Shown: one piece after another, positions 54,682 through 61,908 of the stretch | Numbering within the stretch: the stretch's first letter is position 1 | Layout: each line of letters starts with the position of its first letter | Assembly (NCBI GenBank): GCA_020723325.1 | Contig: DYJD01000035.1 | Span: 1 to 61,908 of the forward strand | Length of the DNA: 61,908 bases | Direction: 5' to 3' | Origin: Desulfosudis oleivorans | Lineage (GTDB): Bacteria; Desulfobacterota; Desulfobacteria; Desulfobacterales; SURF-7 | Position numbers and translations under genes: made by a program | The notes under the pieces: model-generated | Seen by the model: the letters and a program-made list of their open reading frames with translations, nothing else | What the model was told of the DNA's origin: nothing | Databases searched by the model: none

Positions 54682-54840
54682 TTGTACTTTGTACATGCCA
54701 AGGATCATGCTGCCCGGAATTTTTATCAGCGATTCGGTTTCGAATCCTCGCCTGTTGATCCTATGAAACTTATGCTGCTGGTCAAAGACGCACACAAGAC
54801 GATAGCTGCAATGGCAGGTACTTCGGGCGATTTCATATGA
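54682..54840 (+). pseudogene. C-terminal remnant of a GNAT acetyltransferase (TacT-like toxin type)
   Basis: About 52 residues match the C-terminal part of type II toxin-antitoxin GNAT enzymes of the TacT/AtaT type: YFVHAKDHAARNFYQRFGFE, then SPVDPMKLMLLVKDA. In complete members (about 160 to 175 residues) this segment carries the catalytic Tyr in FYQRFGF. The N-terminal acetyl-CoA site is missing, and no antitoxin gene of the DUF1778 type precedes it. The short frame has an ATG at 54628 but no ribosome site, so I call it a remnant. Confidence 0.65.
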
Positions 54841-54849
54841 GATCTGATT

Positions 54850-56286
54850 ATGTTGTTTAATTCGATTGAATTCGCACTATTCTTTTCAATTGTATTTGTA
54901 ATATATTGGTTTATCGGCAATAAAAATATAGCCGTGCAAAATTTTTTTTTATTGCTATCGAGCTGTTTTTTTTATGCCTGGTGGGATGTTAGATTCCTTT
55001 GTCTCATTTTGTTCAGCTCTTTATTGGATTACTATATCGGGAGGGGGCTGAGCAAAACGAAGCATCCAAAGAAACAAAAATTACTTCTACTCCTGAGTCT
55101 TGGAATAAATCTGGGGTTGCTTGGATTTTTCAAGTATTGCAATTTTTTTATAGCCAGTTTTGCCGCAGGATTTTCATTGTTGGGAAAGAAGATCAATGTC
55201 CATACCCTAGAGATTATCTTGCCGATTGGAATTAGTTTTTACACTTTTAAAACGATTAGTTATACGATCGATGTCCATCGAAAAAAAATACAACCCTGCA
55301 ATAATCCGATCGCCTATCTGGCCTATGTGACCTTTTTCCCGCAATTGTTGGCCGGACCGATTGAAAAAGCCAAAGATTTTTTGGGGCAATTCGAGGAAAG
55401 GCGTTTTTTTAATTATGATATTGCAGTGGACGGCCTGCGTCAGATTCTATGCGGATTGTTTAAAAAAATTGTCATAGCAGATAATTGTGCCGCCTTTGCC
55501 AATCCGATTTTCAACAACTCCAGCAATCTTTCAGGTAGTGAACTTTTCCTCGGCGCGTTCTTCTTTACTTTCCAAATTTATGGTGATTTCGCCGGTTACT
55601 CAGACATCTCCATCGGTATAGCCAAATTACTTGGTTTTAAAGTGAAAAAAAATTTTGCATATCCCTATTTTTCAAGAAATATGGCGGAGTTTTGGCGACG
55701 CTGGCACATCTCGTTGATGGATTGGTTCCGTGATTACTTATATATCCCTTTGGGCGGAAACCGCTGTGGTATGAGAAAACAAATTCGAAATGTATTCCTC
55801 GTATTTTGCATAAGCGGTTTTTGGCATGGAGCCAATTGGACTTTTATTGCTTGGGGTCTGCTTAACGCCGTATACTTTCTTCCGTTGTTGTTACGAAAAA
55901 CAAACAGAGCAAATATCAATACGGTGGCTCCGGGCCGATTGTTTCCTTCCGCCAAAGAAGCCATGCAAATCAGTATCACTTTTTTATTAGCCTGTATTGC
56001 TTGGATATTTTTCCGGGCCGAAAACATTCAGCATGCCTTTTTCTACCTGAAGACAATGCTCTCTAACACTCTGTTTTCATTACCACCACCCCGATATTTC
56101 AATGCATTTATCGTTATTCTGCTCATTTTTATTGCTGCGGAATGGATTCAACGAGAAAAAGAGCATTTTCTGCAGATCGGCGGAATCGGCCATGCTGCGC
56201 TGCGTTGGTCGGTTTACTATATTGCTATCATATTAATCCTAATTTATCCTGGTTACAGTCAGTCATTCATTTATTTTCAGTTTTAA
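54850..56286 (+). CDS. MBOAT family O-acyltransferase (AlgI/DltB-like)
   Basis: The 478-residue protein has about ten membrane helices and the MBOAT core: QLLAGPIEKAKDFL, YGDFAGYSDISIGIAKLLGF, NMAEFWRRWHISLMDWFRDY and the active-site His in SGFWHGANWTFIAWG. Family members move acetyl or other acyl groups across the inner membrane for attachment to exopolysaccharide or teichoic acid. The gene is AT-rich compared with its surroundings. Two bases separate it from the next gene, an SGNH-like protein, which is the usual partner for the transfer step. Confidence 0.93.
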   Translation: MLFNSIEFALFFSIVFVIYWFIGNKNIAVQNFFLLLSSCFFYAWWDVRFLCLILFSSLLDYYIGRGLSKTKHPKKQKLLLLLSLGINLGLLGFFKYCNFFIASFAAGFSLLGKKINVHTLEIILPIGISFYTFKTISYTIDVHRKKIQPCNNPIAYLAYVTFFPQLLAGPIEKAKDFLGQFEERRFFNYDIAVDGLRQILCGLFKKIVIADNCAAFANPIFNNSSNLSGSELFLGAFFFTFQIYGDFAGYSDISIGIAKLLGFKVKKNFAYPYFSRNMAEFWRRWHISLMDWFRDYLYIPLGGNRCGMRKQIRNVFLVFCISGFWHGANWTFIAWGLLNAVYFLPLLLRKTNRANINTVAPGRLFPSAKEAMQISITFLLACIAWIFFRAENIQHAFFYLKTMLSNTLFSLPPPRYFNAFIVILLIFIAAEWIQREKEHFLQIGGIGHAALRWSVYYIAIILILIYPGYSQSFIYFQF

Positions 56287-56288
56287 CC

Positions 56289-57287
56289 ATGAGCATGAAA
56301 CGATTTTTGTTACGACTATTTCTTTTTTCAACTCCTTTCTGGGCGATATTGGTTTCTTATTTTATTCTGGATCCATTCAAAGTTTTGCGCACATATGATG
56401 ATTACTCAAGCAGCCGGGCTCCATTAAACAACGATTATATCGCCACTGAAACGTATTTGAAAAACAGATCGATATATAAATACGATTCATTTATATTTGG
56501 GAGTTCCAGGGCCGGGGCTTTCAAACCGGCGGATTGGTCGCTGCATTTATCAGCCGAGTCTGAACCGTTTCTTTTTTGGGCAAGCTATGAAACCATTCAT
56601 GGTATTCTAATGAAGATAAGATTAATTGACGAGTTGAACGACAATATTCAAAATGCTTTGATCATCATCGATACGGATAGTACTTTTGGTCCTCCGCTTA
56701 CCGATCTTTTTTATGTCAAGCATCCTATTCTTTCAAAGTCTTCTGCCTTTCGTTTTCAATATGGTTTCATGGCAACCTATTTTCGTAACGCCTTCTTTTT
56801 TCGATATATAGACTATATGATTTTTCATCAATTTCGACCCTACATGTCTGATTATATAGTGAAAGATGAAATGCAGATTCATCCGGTATCAAATGAATTC
56901 ACCTTCAGCGACCAGGCCAACGAGCGTCAAACAGATCCAGAAGGGTATTATCAAAAAAGAAAATCGATATTTTATCCCAGGGACATGACGCGCTTGAAAC
57001 AGGTGAAAAAAGAAATTACCAATGAGTATCTTGGAATTTTAAATGCAATCAAATCCATCTTTATCAAACACCAAACTGATTTTAAAATCATTGTCAGTCC
57101 TTTATACGACCAAAATCTGCTGAATAAAGAAGATTTACTGATTCTATATTCCATATTCGGCAGAGACAGGGTCTTTGACTTTAGCGGCACCAATAAATAC
57201 ACCCAGGATATGAAAAACTATTATGAAACCTCCCATTATACAAAGGAAGTCGGCAAAGATATTTTAATTACAATATATAACAATTGA
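56289..57287 (+). CDS. SGNH-like exported protein, partner of the MBOAT acyltransferase
   Basis: The 332-residue protein starts with a membrane anchor (residues about 4-28) and a periplasmic domain. FIFGSSRAGAF (near residue 74) fits SGNH block I with a Ser nucleophile, and ETSHYTKEVGKDIL near the end fits block V with the catalytic His. AlgJ/AlgX-like partners of MBOAT proteins use this layout to place acetyl groups on polysaccharides. Overall identity with known members could not be judged. ATG 56289 lies directly after the MBOAT stop. Low GC supports common acquisition of the pair. Confidence 0.8.
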   Translation: MSMKRFLLRLFLFSTPFWAILVSYFILDPFKVLRTYDDYSSSRAPLNNDYIATETYLKNRSIYKYDSFIFGSSRAGAFKPADWSLHLSAESEPFLFWASYETIHGILMKIRLIDELNDNIQNALIIIDTDSTFGPPLTDLFYVKHPILSKSSAFRFQYGFMATYFRNAFFFRYIDYMIFHQFRPYMSDYIVKDEMQIHPVSNEFTFSDQANERQTDPEGYYQKRKSIFYPRDMTRLKQVKKEITNEYLGILNAIKSIFIKHQTDFKIIVSPLYDQNLLNKEDLLILYSIFGRDRVFDFSGTNKYTQDMKNYYETSHYTKEVGKDILITIYNN

Positions 57288-57454
57288 AATTATTGAAGTT
57301 TTTCAATTTGACAATCCCATCCGGTTCTGATACACACAACTGACGATTGAATCGGCTTTAATAAATTGATTCGATGAGTTAGTTAAAAATAACCGTTGGA
57401 TTATTAATTCTAAAATTCTAAATTACGGTTTAAGCATAACATAAAGAGAGTAGC

Positions 57455-58126
57455 ATGAATCATTATAAATGGCCTGACCCGCCGGGGCAGAGCGCCTTCC
57501 CGATCGCCCGGCCTGGTTATCCTTTTGTCTTCGGCGCCGCCTTTGTCACGGCTGTATTCGCTATTATCGGCTTAAAGGCCCTGGCCTTGCTGGGTCTTTT
57601 TGCAACCATTTTCATTTGTTATTTTTTTCGGGACCCGGACCGGCCTATCCCGGAGGGCGAAGGTGCGGTGGTATCGCCGGCGGACGGCAAGGTGATTGTT
57701 GTCCAGCCTGTGGCCGGCAACCCCTTTAACAATGAGCCCGGCCTGAAAATCAGCATTTTCATGTCGATTTTCAATGTGCATGTGAACCGGAGCCCGTACC
57801 AGGGGCAGGTGAGCGCGATCCGTTATTTCCCGGGCAAATTTTTCAATGCCAGTTTGGACAAAGCTTCCAAGGACAATGAACAGAACGCCGTCCAGCTCGA
57901 CATAGGGCAAGGCCGCAAGCTTTGTTTTGTGCAAATCGCCGGTCTGGTGGCCCGGCGGATTGTCTGCAACGTCAGGGAAGGGGATCAGCTCAGCCGCGGA
58001 CAGCGTTTCGGCTTGATCTGTTTCGGCTCCCGGCTGGATGTGTACTTGCCGGAGAATACAAAAGCCCAAGTCGCTGTTGGGGATAAAGTGGCTGCCGGCA
58101 CCTCAATTTTGGGATATCTGCCATGA
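57455..58126 (+). CDS. psd: Phosphatidylserine decarboxylase proenzyme (short type)
   Basis: The 223-residue protein is the short, so-called archaeal-type PSD. Two N-terminal helices (about 22-57) anchor it, and FFRDPDR with SPADGKV are family marks. Self-cleavage at G191-S192 in CFGSRLDVYLP would create the pyruvoyl cofactor. It converts phosphatidylserine to phosphatidylethanolamine in the inner membrane. GAGAG lies before the ATG. The synthase gene pssA, often adjacent, is not seen here. Confidence 0.94.
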   Translation: MNHYKWPDPPGQSAFPIARPGYPFVFGAAFVTAVFAIIGLKALALLGLFATIFICYFFRDPDRPIPEGEGAVVSPADGKVIVVQPVAGNPFNNEPGLKISIFMSIFNVHVNRSPYQGQVSAIRYFPGKFFNASLDKASKDNEQNAVQLDIGQGRKLCFVQIAGLVARRIVCNVREGDQLSRGQRFGLICFGSRLDVYLPENTKAQVAVGDKVAAGTSILGYLP

Positions 58127-58252
58127 AATTGCCGCAATTGAACATCATCTCGGGGCTTGTTCCTCATTTTCGGCTGAGCCGGCATAAAAGTCCCTAACTC
58201 CAGAACCTGCTTTGTCAATATACAGCGCAAATTTTTTGAAGGATTGAAAAGG

Positions 58253-58282
58253 AAAACGGTTGGTCTGCGGGCCGGCCGTTTT
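58253..58282 (+). terminator. Weak terminator-like hairpin after psd
   Basis: AAAACGG at 58253-58259 pairs with CCGTTTT at 58276-58282 around a GC-rich interior. The T-run is only four bases and part of the stem, so termination is uncertain. It lies between psd and the dehydrogenase gene. The surrounding gap 58127-58348 holds no supported gene. Confidence 0.3.
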
Positions 58283-58348
58283 GATTCAGATTTCAGTGAC
58301 CGAGTCCTGCAATGGCTCGGATTCATATTTTATTAAAGGAGAGCGTTC

Positions 58349-59419
58349 ATGAGCAAAACTTATCAAATCGCCGTTGTTCCCGGAGACGGCACCGGCCCCG
58401 AAGTAGTGGCGGAAGGGATCAAAGTGTTGAATGCCGTGGCCCGCAAGGCCCAATTCACCCTGAACTACACCCATTATCCCATCGGCGGCGATCATTACAA
58501 AGCCACCGGCGAGATTTTAACCGACGCAACCAAACAGGCCCTATCCAAGGCGGACGCCATTTATCTGGGGGCCATCGGCCATCCGGATGTGAAGCCCGGC
58601 ATCCTCGAAAAAGGCATTTTGCTGGACCTGCGCTTCCATTTTGACCAATATGTCAACCTGCGACCGGTGAAACTGTATGAAGGCGTGGCCACGCCCCTGA
58701 AGGACAAAGGCCCGGCGGACATCGATTTCGTGGTTGTGCGCGAAAATACCGAAGGCCTGTATGCCGGTGCCGGTGGTTGCCTGAAACGCGGCACGCCGGA
58801 TGAAGTGGCGGTGCAGGAGTCCATCAACACCCGCAAAGGCGTGGAGCGCTGCATCCGTTTTGCCTTTGAGTATTGCCGCAAGCGCAACAAGGCCAAGAAG
58901 GTCACCCTGTGCGGCAAGACCAATGTCTTGACCTATGCTTTCAATCTCTGGGAACGGGCTTTTTACGAAGTTGCCAAGGAATACCCGGATATCCAGACCG
59001 ACTATGCCCACGTGGACGCCATCTGCATGTGGATGGTGAAAAATCCGGAATGGTTCGACGTGATTGTCACGGACAACATGTTCGGCGACATCATCACCGA
59101 CCTGGCGGCCATGATCCAGGGCGGCATGGGCATTGCGGCGGGCGGCAACATCAATCCCAAAGGAATCTCCATGTTCGAGCCCATTGGCGGCTCGGCGCCC
59201 AAGTATACCGGCAAACAGGTTATAAATCCCATTGCCGCCATCATGGCCGGCCAGTTGATGCTGGAAACCCTGGGCCAGGAAAAGGCCGCCCGCTGGATCG
59301 AAGCTGCGGTGATGAAGGTGCTGCGGGAGGACATCAAGGACGTGGCTGCCGGCAAAATGGGCTACACCACCGGCCAGGTGGGCGATTTGGTAGTTGATTT
59401 TATTGAAAAGAATTATTAA
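58349..59419 (+). CDS. leuB: 3-Isopropylmalate dehydrogenase-type oxidative decarboxylase
   Basis: The 356-residue protein belongs to the isocitrate/isopropylmalate dehydrogenase family. VVPGDGTGPEV, LRFHFDQYVNLRPVKLYEG, VVRENTEGLYAGAGG and DNMFGDIITDLAAMIQGGMG (Mg and substrate Asp residues) are visible. In detail it recalls the LeuB type of actinobacteria, which makes the leucine precursor 2-oxoisocaproate; related tartrate or isocitrate enzymes cannot be excluded. AAAGGAG precedes the ATG. No leuA, leuC or leuD lies nearby. It precedes greA by 20 bases. Confidence 0.88.
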   Translation: MSKTYQIAVVPGDGTGPEVVAEGIKVLNAVARKAQFTLNYTHYPIGGDHYKATGEILTDATKQALSKADAIYLGAIGHPDVKPGILEKGILLDLRFHFDQYVNLRPVKLYEGVATPLKDKGPADIDFVVVRENTEGLYAGAGGCLKRGTPDEVAVQESINTRKGVERCIRFAFEYCRKRNKAKKVTLCGKTNVLTYAFNLWERAFYEVAKEYPDIQTDYAHVDAICMWMVKNPEWFDVIVTDNMFGDIITDLAAMIQGGMGIAAGGNINPKGISMFEPIGGSAPKYTGKQVINPIAAIMAGQLMLETLGQEKAARWIEAAVMKVLREDIKDVAAGKMGYTTGQVGDLVVDFIEKNY

Positions 59420-59439
59420 ATCCACTCAGGAGAAAAAAA

Positions 59440-59907
59440 TTGGAACGCGTACCCATCACCAAATCCGGGTTTGAAGCCCTAAAAAACGAGCTGACCCATT
59501 TAAAAGCCGTGGCCCGGCCGCAAATCATCAAAGCCATTGAGGAGGCTCGGGCCCACGGCGATCTGTCCGAAAACGCGGAATACGAGGCAGCCAAAGATCG
59601 TCAAAGCTTTATCGAGGGCCGCATCAGCGAGCTGGAATTCAAGTTGTCCCATGCGGATGTCATTGATCCGGCGAACCTGCCCAAGGATAAGGCTGTATTC
59701 GGTAGTCATGTGGTCCTGGAAAATATCGATACCGGCGACGGCGTGGTCTATCAACTGGTGGGGCCGGATGAATCCAATATCGACGCCGGGCGCATTTCCG
59801 TTTCCTCACCCCTGGGAAAGGCCATCATTGGAAAGAAGCCGGGGGACGAGGTTGTTTTGCAGGCGCCGGGGGGTAGAAGAAATTACGAATTGTTGGAAAT
59901 TCGCTAG
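59440..59907 (+). CDS. greA: Transcription elongation factor GreA
   Basis: The 155-residue protein has the GreA coiled coil (residues 1-75, with EEARAHGDLSENAEYEAAKD carrying the catalytic acidic tip) and the globular C-terminal domain with SSPLGKAIIGKKPGDEV. It rescues backtracked RNA polymerase by stimulating transcript cleavage. The start is TTG 59440, eight bases after AGGAG. It is followed by rpoZ, so two RNA polymerase partners are adjacent. Confidence 0.96.
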   Translation: MERVPITKSGFEALKNELTHLKAVARPQIIKAIEEARAHGDLSENAEYEAAKDRQSFIEGRISELEFKLSHADVIDPANLPKDKAVFGSHVVLENIDTGDGVVYQLVGPDESNIDAGRISVSSPLGKAIIGKKPGDEVVLQAPGGRRNYELLEIR

Positions 59908-59948
59908 ACGTGTTTCATTTTTAAGTCAATAGATATGGAGGTGCCGCT

Positions 59949-60164
59949 ATGGCGCGAATAACAGTTGAAGATTGTTTGAAAAAAGTCCACAACCGCTTTG
60001 AACTGGTGCATATGGCGGCCAAACGGGTCAGACAGCTCCGGGAGGGGTCCGATTATCTGGTGTATTCACCCAAGAATGAGGATATTGTCGTGGCCCTGCG
60101 GGAGATCGCCGCCGGCAGAGTGGTACTCAAAAAGGAGGCGGATCGAAAAGCGGACGCGGCCTGA
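59949..60164 (+). CDS. rpoZ: DNA-directed RNA polymerase omega subunit
   Basis: The 71-residue protein matches omega: [20 protein letters not shown], then AAKRVRQL and a C-terminal helix with [11 protein letters not shown]. Omega helps assemble the beta-prime subunit and in many bacteria forms part of a ppGpp site. GGAGG lies before the ATG. It sits between greA and the TtcA-like gene, an unusual context, as it often neighbours gmk or spoT. Confidence 0.92.
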   Translation: MARITVEDCLKKVHNRFELVHMAAKRVRQLREGSDYLVYSPKNEDIVVALREIAAGRVVLKKEADRKADAA

Positions 60165-60204
60165 TGGGAATGGCGCTTCCATGTGAAAATGGATTCCGGC
60201 GCTG

Positions 60205-60930
60205 ATGTCGAATTTTATATATAAGGAAATCAACCGGCGGGTGGGCCAGGCCATCCACCGCTATGATATGATCGCCGACGGCGATCGCATTGTGGTGGGC
60301 CTTTCCGGCGGCAAGGACAGCCTGACCCTCATGCATGTTTTGACGGAACGGTTGGCGCGCATCCCCTTGTCCTATGAGCTCTTTGCAGTGTATGTGGATC
60401 CGGGTTTTGAAGGTGGCTATGCCGCCGAGCTGCAGGCCTATTGTGAAAACATGGGCTATCGTCTGAAAACAGTCTACACGGACAACGGCATTGTGGCCCA
60501 CAGCGCGGCCAACCGGGAAAATCCTTGCTTTTTATGCGCCCGTTTACGGCGCAAGCGCTTGTTCGAGGCCGCCGGGGAACTGGGGGCCGGCAAAGTGGCC
60601 CTGGCCCATCACAAGGACGACATGATCGAAACCCTGCTGTTGAACATGTGCTATGCCGGCGAGATCAGCACCATGCGGCCTTCCCAGACCCTTTTCAAGG
60701 GACGCTTGACCATTATCAGGCCCTTGAGTCTGGTGGACGAGGATGTTATCCGACGCTTTGCCGGGAGCCGGGAATTTCCCTGCTTTGAGAACCCCTGTCC
60801 CACCGCGGCGGTTTCCAAACGCCGGGAGATCAAGGAGATGCTGGCCCGATTGTACCGCGGCAATCGCAAAATCAAAGGAAATTTGTTCCGGTCCATGAAT
60901 CGGATCAGAACCGATTATCTGCCGATTTAG
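60205..60930 (+). CDS. ttcA: TtcA-like tRNA 2-thiocytidine synthetase (ATP PP-loop)
   Basis: The 241-residue protein has the PP-loop SGGKDSLTLMH (about residues 34-44) and the paired cysteines of NPCFLCARLRRKRLF that bind an Fe-S cluster in TtcA. ALAHHKDDMIETLLLNM is a further mark. TtcA thiolates C32 of certain tRNAs using ATP and a sulfur donor. At 241 residues it is shorter than the E. coli protein (about 310), which matches compact anaerobe versions. It could be a related TtuA-type enzyme. It starts 40 bases after rpoZ. Confidence 0.87.
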   Translation: MSNFIYKEINRRVGQAIHRYDMIADGDRIVVGLSGGKDSLTLMHVLTERLARIPLSYELFAVYVDPGFEGGYAAELQAYCENMGYRLKTVYTDNGIVAHSAANRENPCFLCARLRRKRLFEAAGELGAGKVALAHHKDDMIETLLLNMCYAGEISTMRPSQTLFKGRLTIIRPLSLVDEDVIRRFAGSREFPCFENPCPTAAVSKRREIKEMLARLYRGNRKIKGNLFRSMNRIRTDYLPI

Positions 60931-60940
60931 GATGGATTGT

Positions 60941-61735
60941 ATGATCAAGATGAAAGACATCCAGAATATGCGCGACGACCGGAACATCCCCATCAACAAG
61001 GTGGGCATCAAGAACCTGCGCTATCCCATCAAGGTCCTGGACCGCAAAAAAGGTTTTCAAAGCACCGTTGCCAGCATCAACATGTATGTGGATCTGCCCC
61101 ACGACACCAAAGGCACCCACATGAGTCGTTTTGTGGAAATGCTGCATGTCTTCCGGTCGGAAGTATCCCTGAAATCCTTTTCCGATATTCTCGATCAAAT
61201 GAAGCAGGATCTGAACGCTGCCTCCTCCCATATCGAGGTGGCTTTTCCCTATTTCATTGAAAAATACGCGCCGGAAAGCGGCTCTGCCGGGCTCATGGAT
61301 TACAACTGCCGCCTTATCGGCAACAGTGACCCGGACGGCCGTCTTGACCTGATTTCCGAAGTATTGGTGCCCATCACTTCCGTCTGCCCTTGTTCCAAGG
61401 AAATCAGCGACGGCGGCGCCCACAACCAGCGGGGCGAAGCCCGTCTTGCCACGCGCTTCAAACGTTTCATCTGGATCGAGGACATGATCACCCTGGTGGA
61501 ATCCGCCGCCTCCTGCGAAGTGTATTCAATCCTGAAACGGGTGGATGAAAAATACGTCACGGAAAAAGGTTTCAACAATCCCAAATTCGTGGAAGACATT
61601 GTGCGGGACATTGCTAAGAAAGTCATCGAGGATGACAATATTACCTGGTTTTCCGTGAGCGTTGAAAATTTCGAGTCCATCCACAATCACAGCGCCTATG
61701 CCTACATAACCAGTGATGACCACCGGGAGCTGTAA
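60941..61735 (+). CDS. folE2: GTP cyclohydrolase FolE2 (type IB)
   Basis: The 264-residue protein matches the COG1469 family: DIQNMRDDRNIPINKVGIKN at the start, VPITSVCPCSKEISDGGAHN with the metal-binding Cys, and SAASCEVYSILKRVDEKYVT. It makes dihydroneopterin triphosphate from GTP, the first step of folate and queuosine biosynthesis, and works with metals other than zinc. AGGA lies eight bases before ATG 60941; ATG 60932, two bases after the ttcA stop, is the alternative start. Confidence 0.94.
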   Translation: MIKMKDIQNMRDDRNIPINKVGIKNLRYPIKVLDRKKGFQSTVASINMYVDLPHDTKGTHMSRFVEMLHVFRSEVSLKSFSDILDQMKQDLNAASSHIEVAFPYFIEKYAPESGSAGLMDYNCRLIGNSDPDGRLDLISEVLVPITSVCPCSKEISDGGAHNQRGEARLATRFKRFIWIEDMITLVESAASCEVYSILKRVDEKYVTEKGFNNPKFVEDIVRDIAKKVIEDDNITWFSVSVENFESIHNHSAYAYITSDDHREL

Positions 61736-61767
61736 ACCCCGACAGCGATGATGGCCGGAATCGGCCG

Positions 61768-61875
61768 AATGCTTATTGCCCCCAAGAACCAAGCGATTCG
61801 TGATTGTTTTGGTTGCGTCTCTGCCATACAACCTCTCGGCGTCGGTATCGGTATCGGTATCGGTATCGGTATCGT
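61768..61875 (+). repeat. Long dispersed repeat, copy 3
   Basis: The head (AATGCTTATTGCCCCCAAGA, AAGCGATTCGTGATTG, then CAACCTCTCGG) matches copies 1 and 2 and is followed by TCGGCG and five TCGGTA units in perfect tandem. This is the most regular tail in the window. It lies after folE2 at the right edge. Confidence 0.8.
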
Positions 61876-61908
61876 CGCGCCAGGCCAAGCCTGGATTGAT
61901 GGGAATTC

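Noticed and set aside
58123-58197. 24-codon frame overlapping the psd stop, considered as a start of pssA
   Set aside because: The sequence (MKLPQLNIISGLVPHFRLSR) ends after 24 codons and shows no PssA motif.
229-61875. TCGGNN arrays considered as a CRISPR array
   Set aside because: Units are six bases, contiguous, without spacers, and scattered at many sites; no cas gene is present.

Overview
The window looks like a chromosomal piece of an anaerobic, Gram-negative bacterium, most plausibly a member of the Desulfobacterota (sulfate-reducer relatives). Direct signs are a glycyl radical enzyme with its activating enzyme (oxygen sensitive), a HypB hydrogenase-maturation GTPase, a DUF3786/Fe-S protein, Tat and lipoprotein signals, an RND tripartite pump with outer membrane factor, and fairly high GC with AT-rich islands. 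The taxonomic call is inference from gene content. No rRNA, tRNA or CRISPR array was recognised.

Layout. 1-10.7 kb: a small glycogen-binding-like protein, then a solute-binding protein without permeases followed by a sensor kinase, a receiver protein, a hybrid kinase and aminopeptidase N, all on the plus strand. 10.8-11.6 kb: a 46-residue membrane microprotein and an AT-rich leader. 11.6-19.0 kb: a compact six-gene plus-strand cluster of alkaline-phosphatase-superfamily hydrolases, a sulfotransferase-like protein, a membrane protein and a small protein that shares a C-terminal tail with a degenerate sulfatase; this is the best candidate for an undescribed system. 19.0-21.4 kb: a LysR regulator between decayed gene remnants. 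21.4-24.9 kb: an unknown 491-residue protein, hypB and a cytidylate-kinase-like gene. 24.9-31.7 kb (minus): SfsA, glycyl radical activase and enzyme, an SpmA-SpmB fusion transporter-like protein, a STAS-like protein and an Fe-S/DUF3786 protein. 31.9-33.1 kb: a SixA-like phosphatase and a four-helix-bundle protein.

33.1-48.3 kb (minus) is a complete 13-gene complex I operon with fused nuoCD, of Escherichia coli type, interrupted by a CBS-domain gene between nuoA and nuoB. It would couple NADH oxidation to quinone reduction and proton transport. 48.5-54.3 kb (minus) encodes an RND efflux pump (membrane pump, adaptor, outer membrane factor). 54.7-57.3 kb is AT-rich and holds a GNAT toxin-like remnant, an MBOAT O-acyltransferase and an SGNH-like partner. 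57.4-61.7 kb is housekeeping: phosphatidylserine decarboxylase, isopropylmalate-type dehydrogenase, GreA, RNA polymerase omega, TtcA-like tRNA thiolase and FolE2.

Across the window a dispersed intergenic repeat recurs, built of TCGGNN hexamers (often TCGGTA or TCGGGG), alone, as inverted pairs, or attached to a conserved head of about 65 bases (three long copies at 229-328, 23741-23842 and 61768-61875). A second repeat family with a CACTTTAGT unit supplies the last codons and stop of nuoA.
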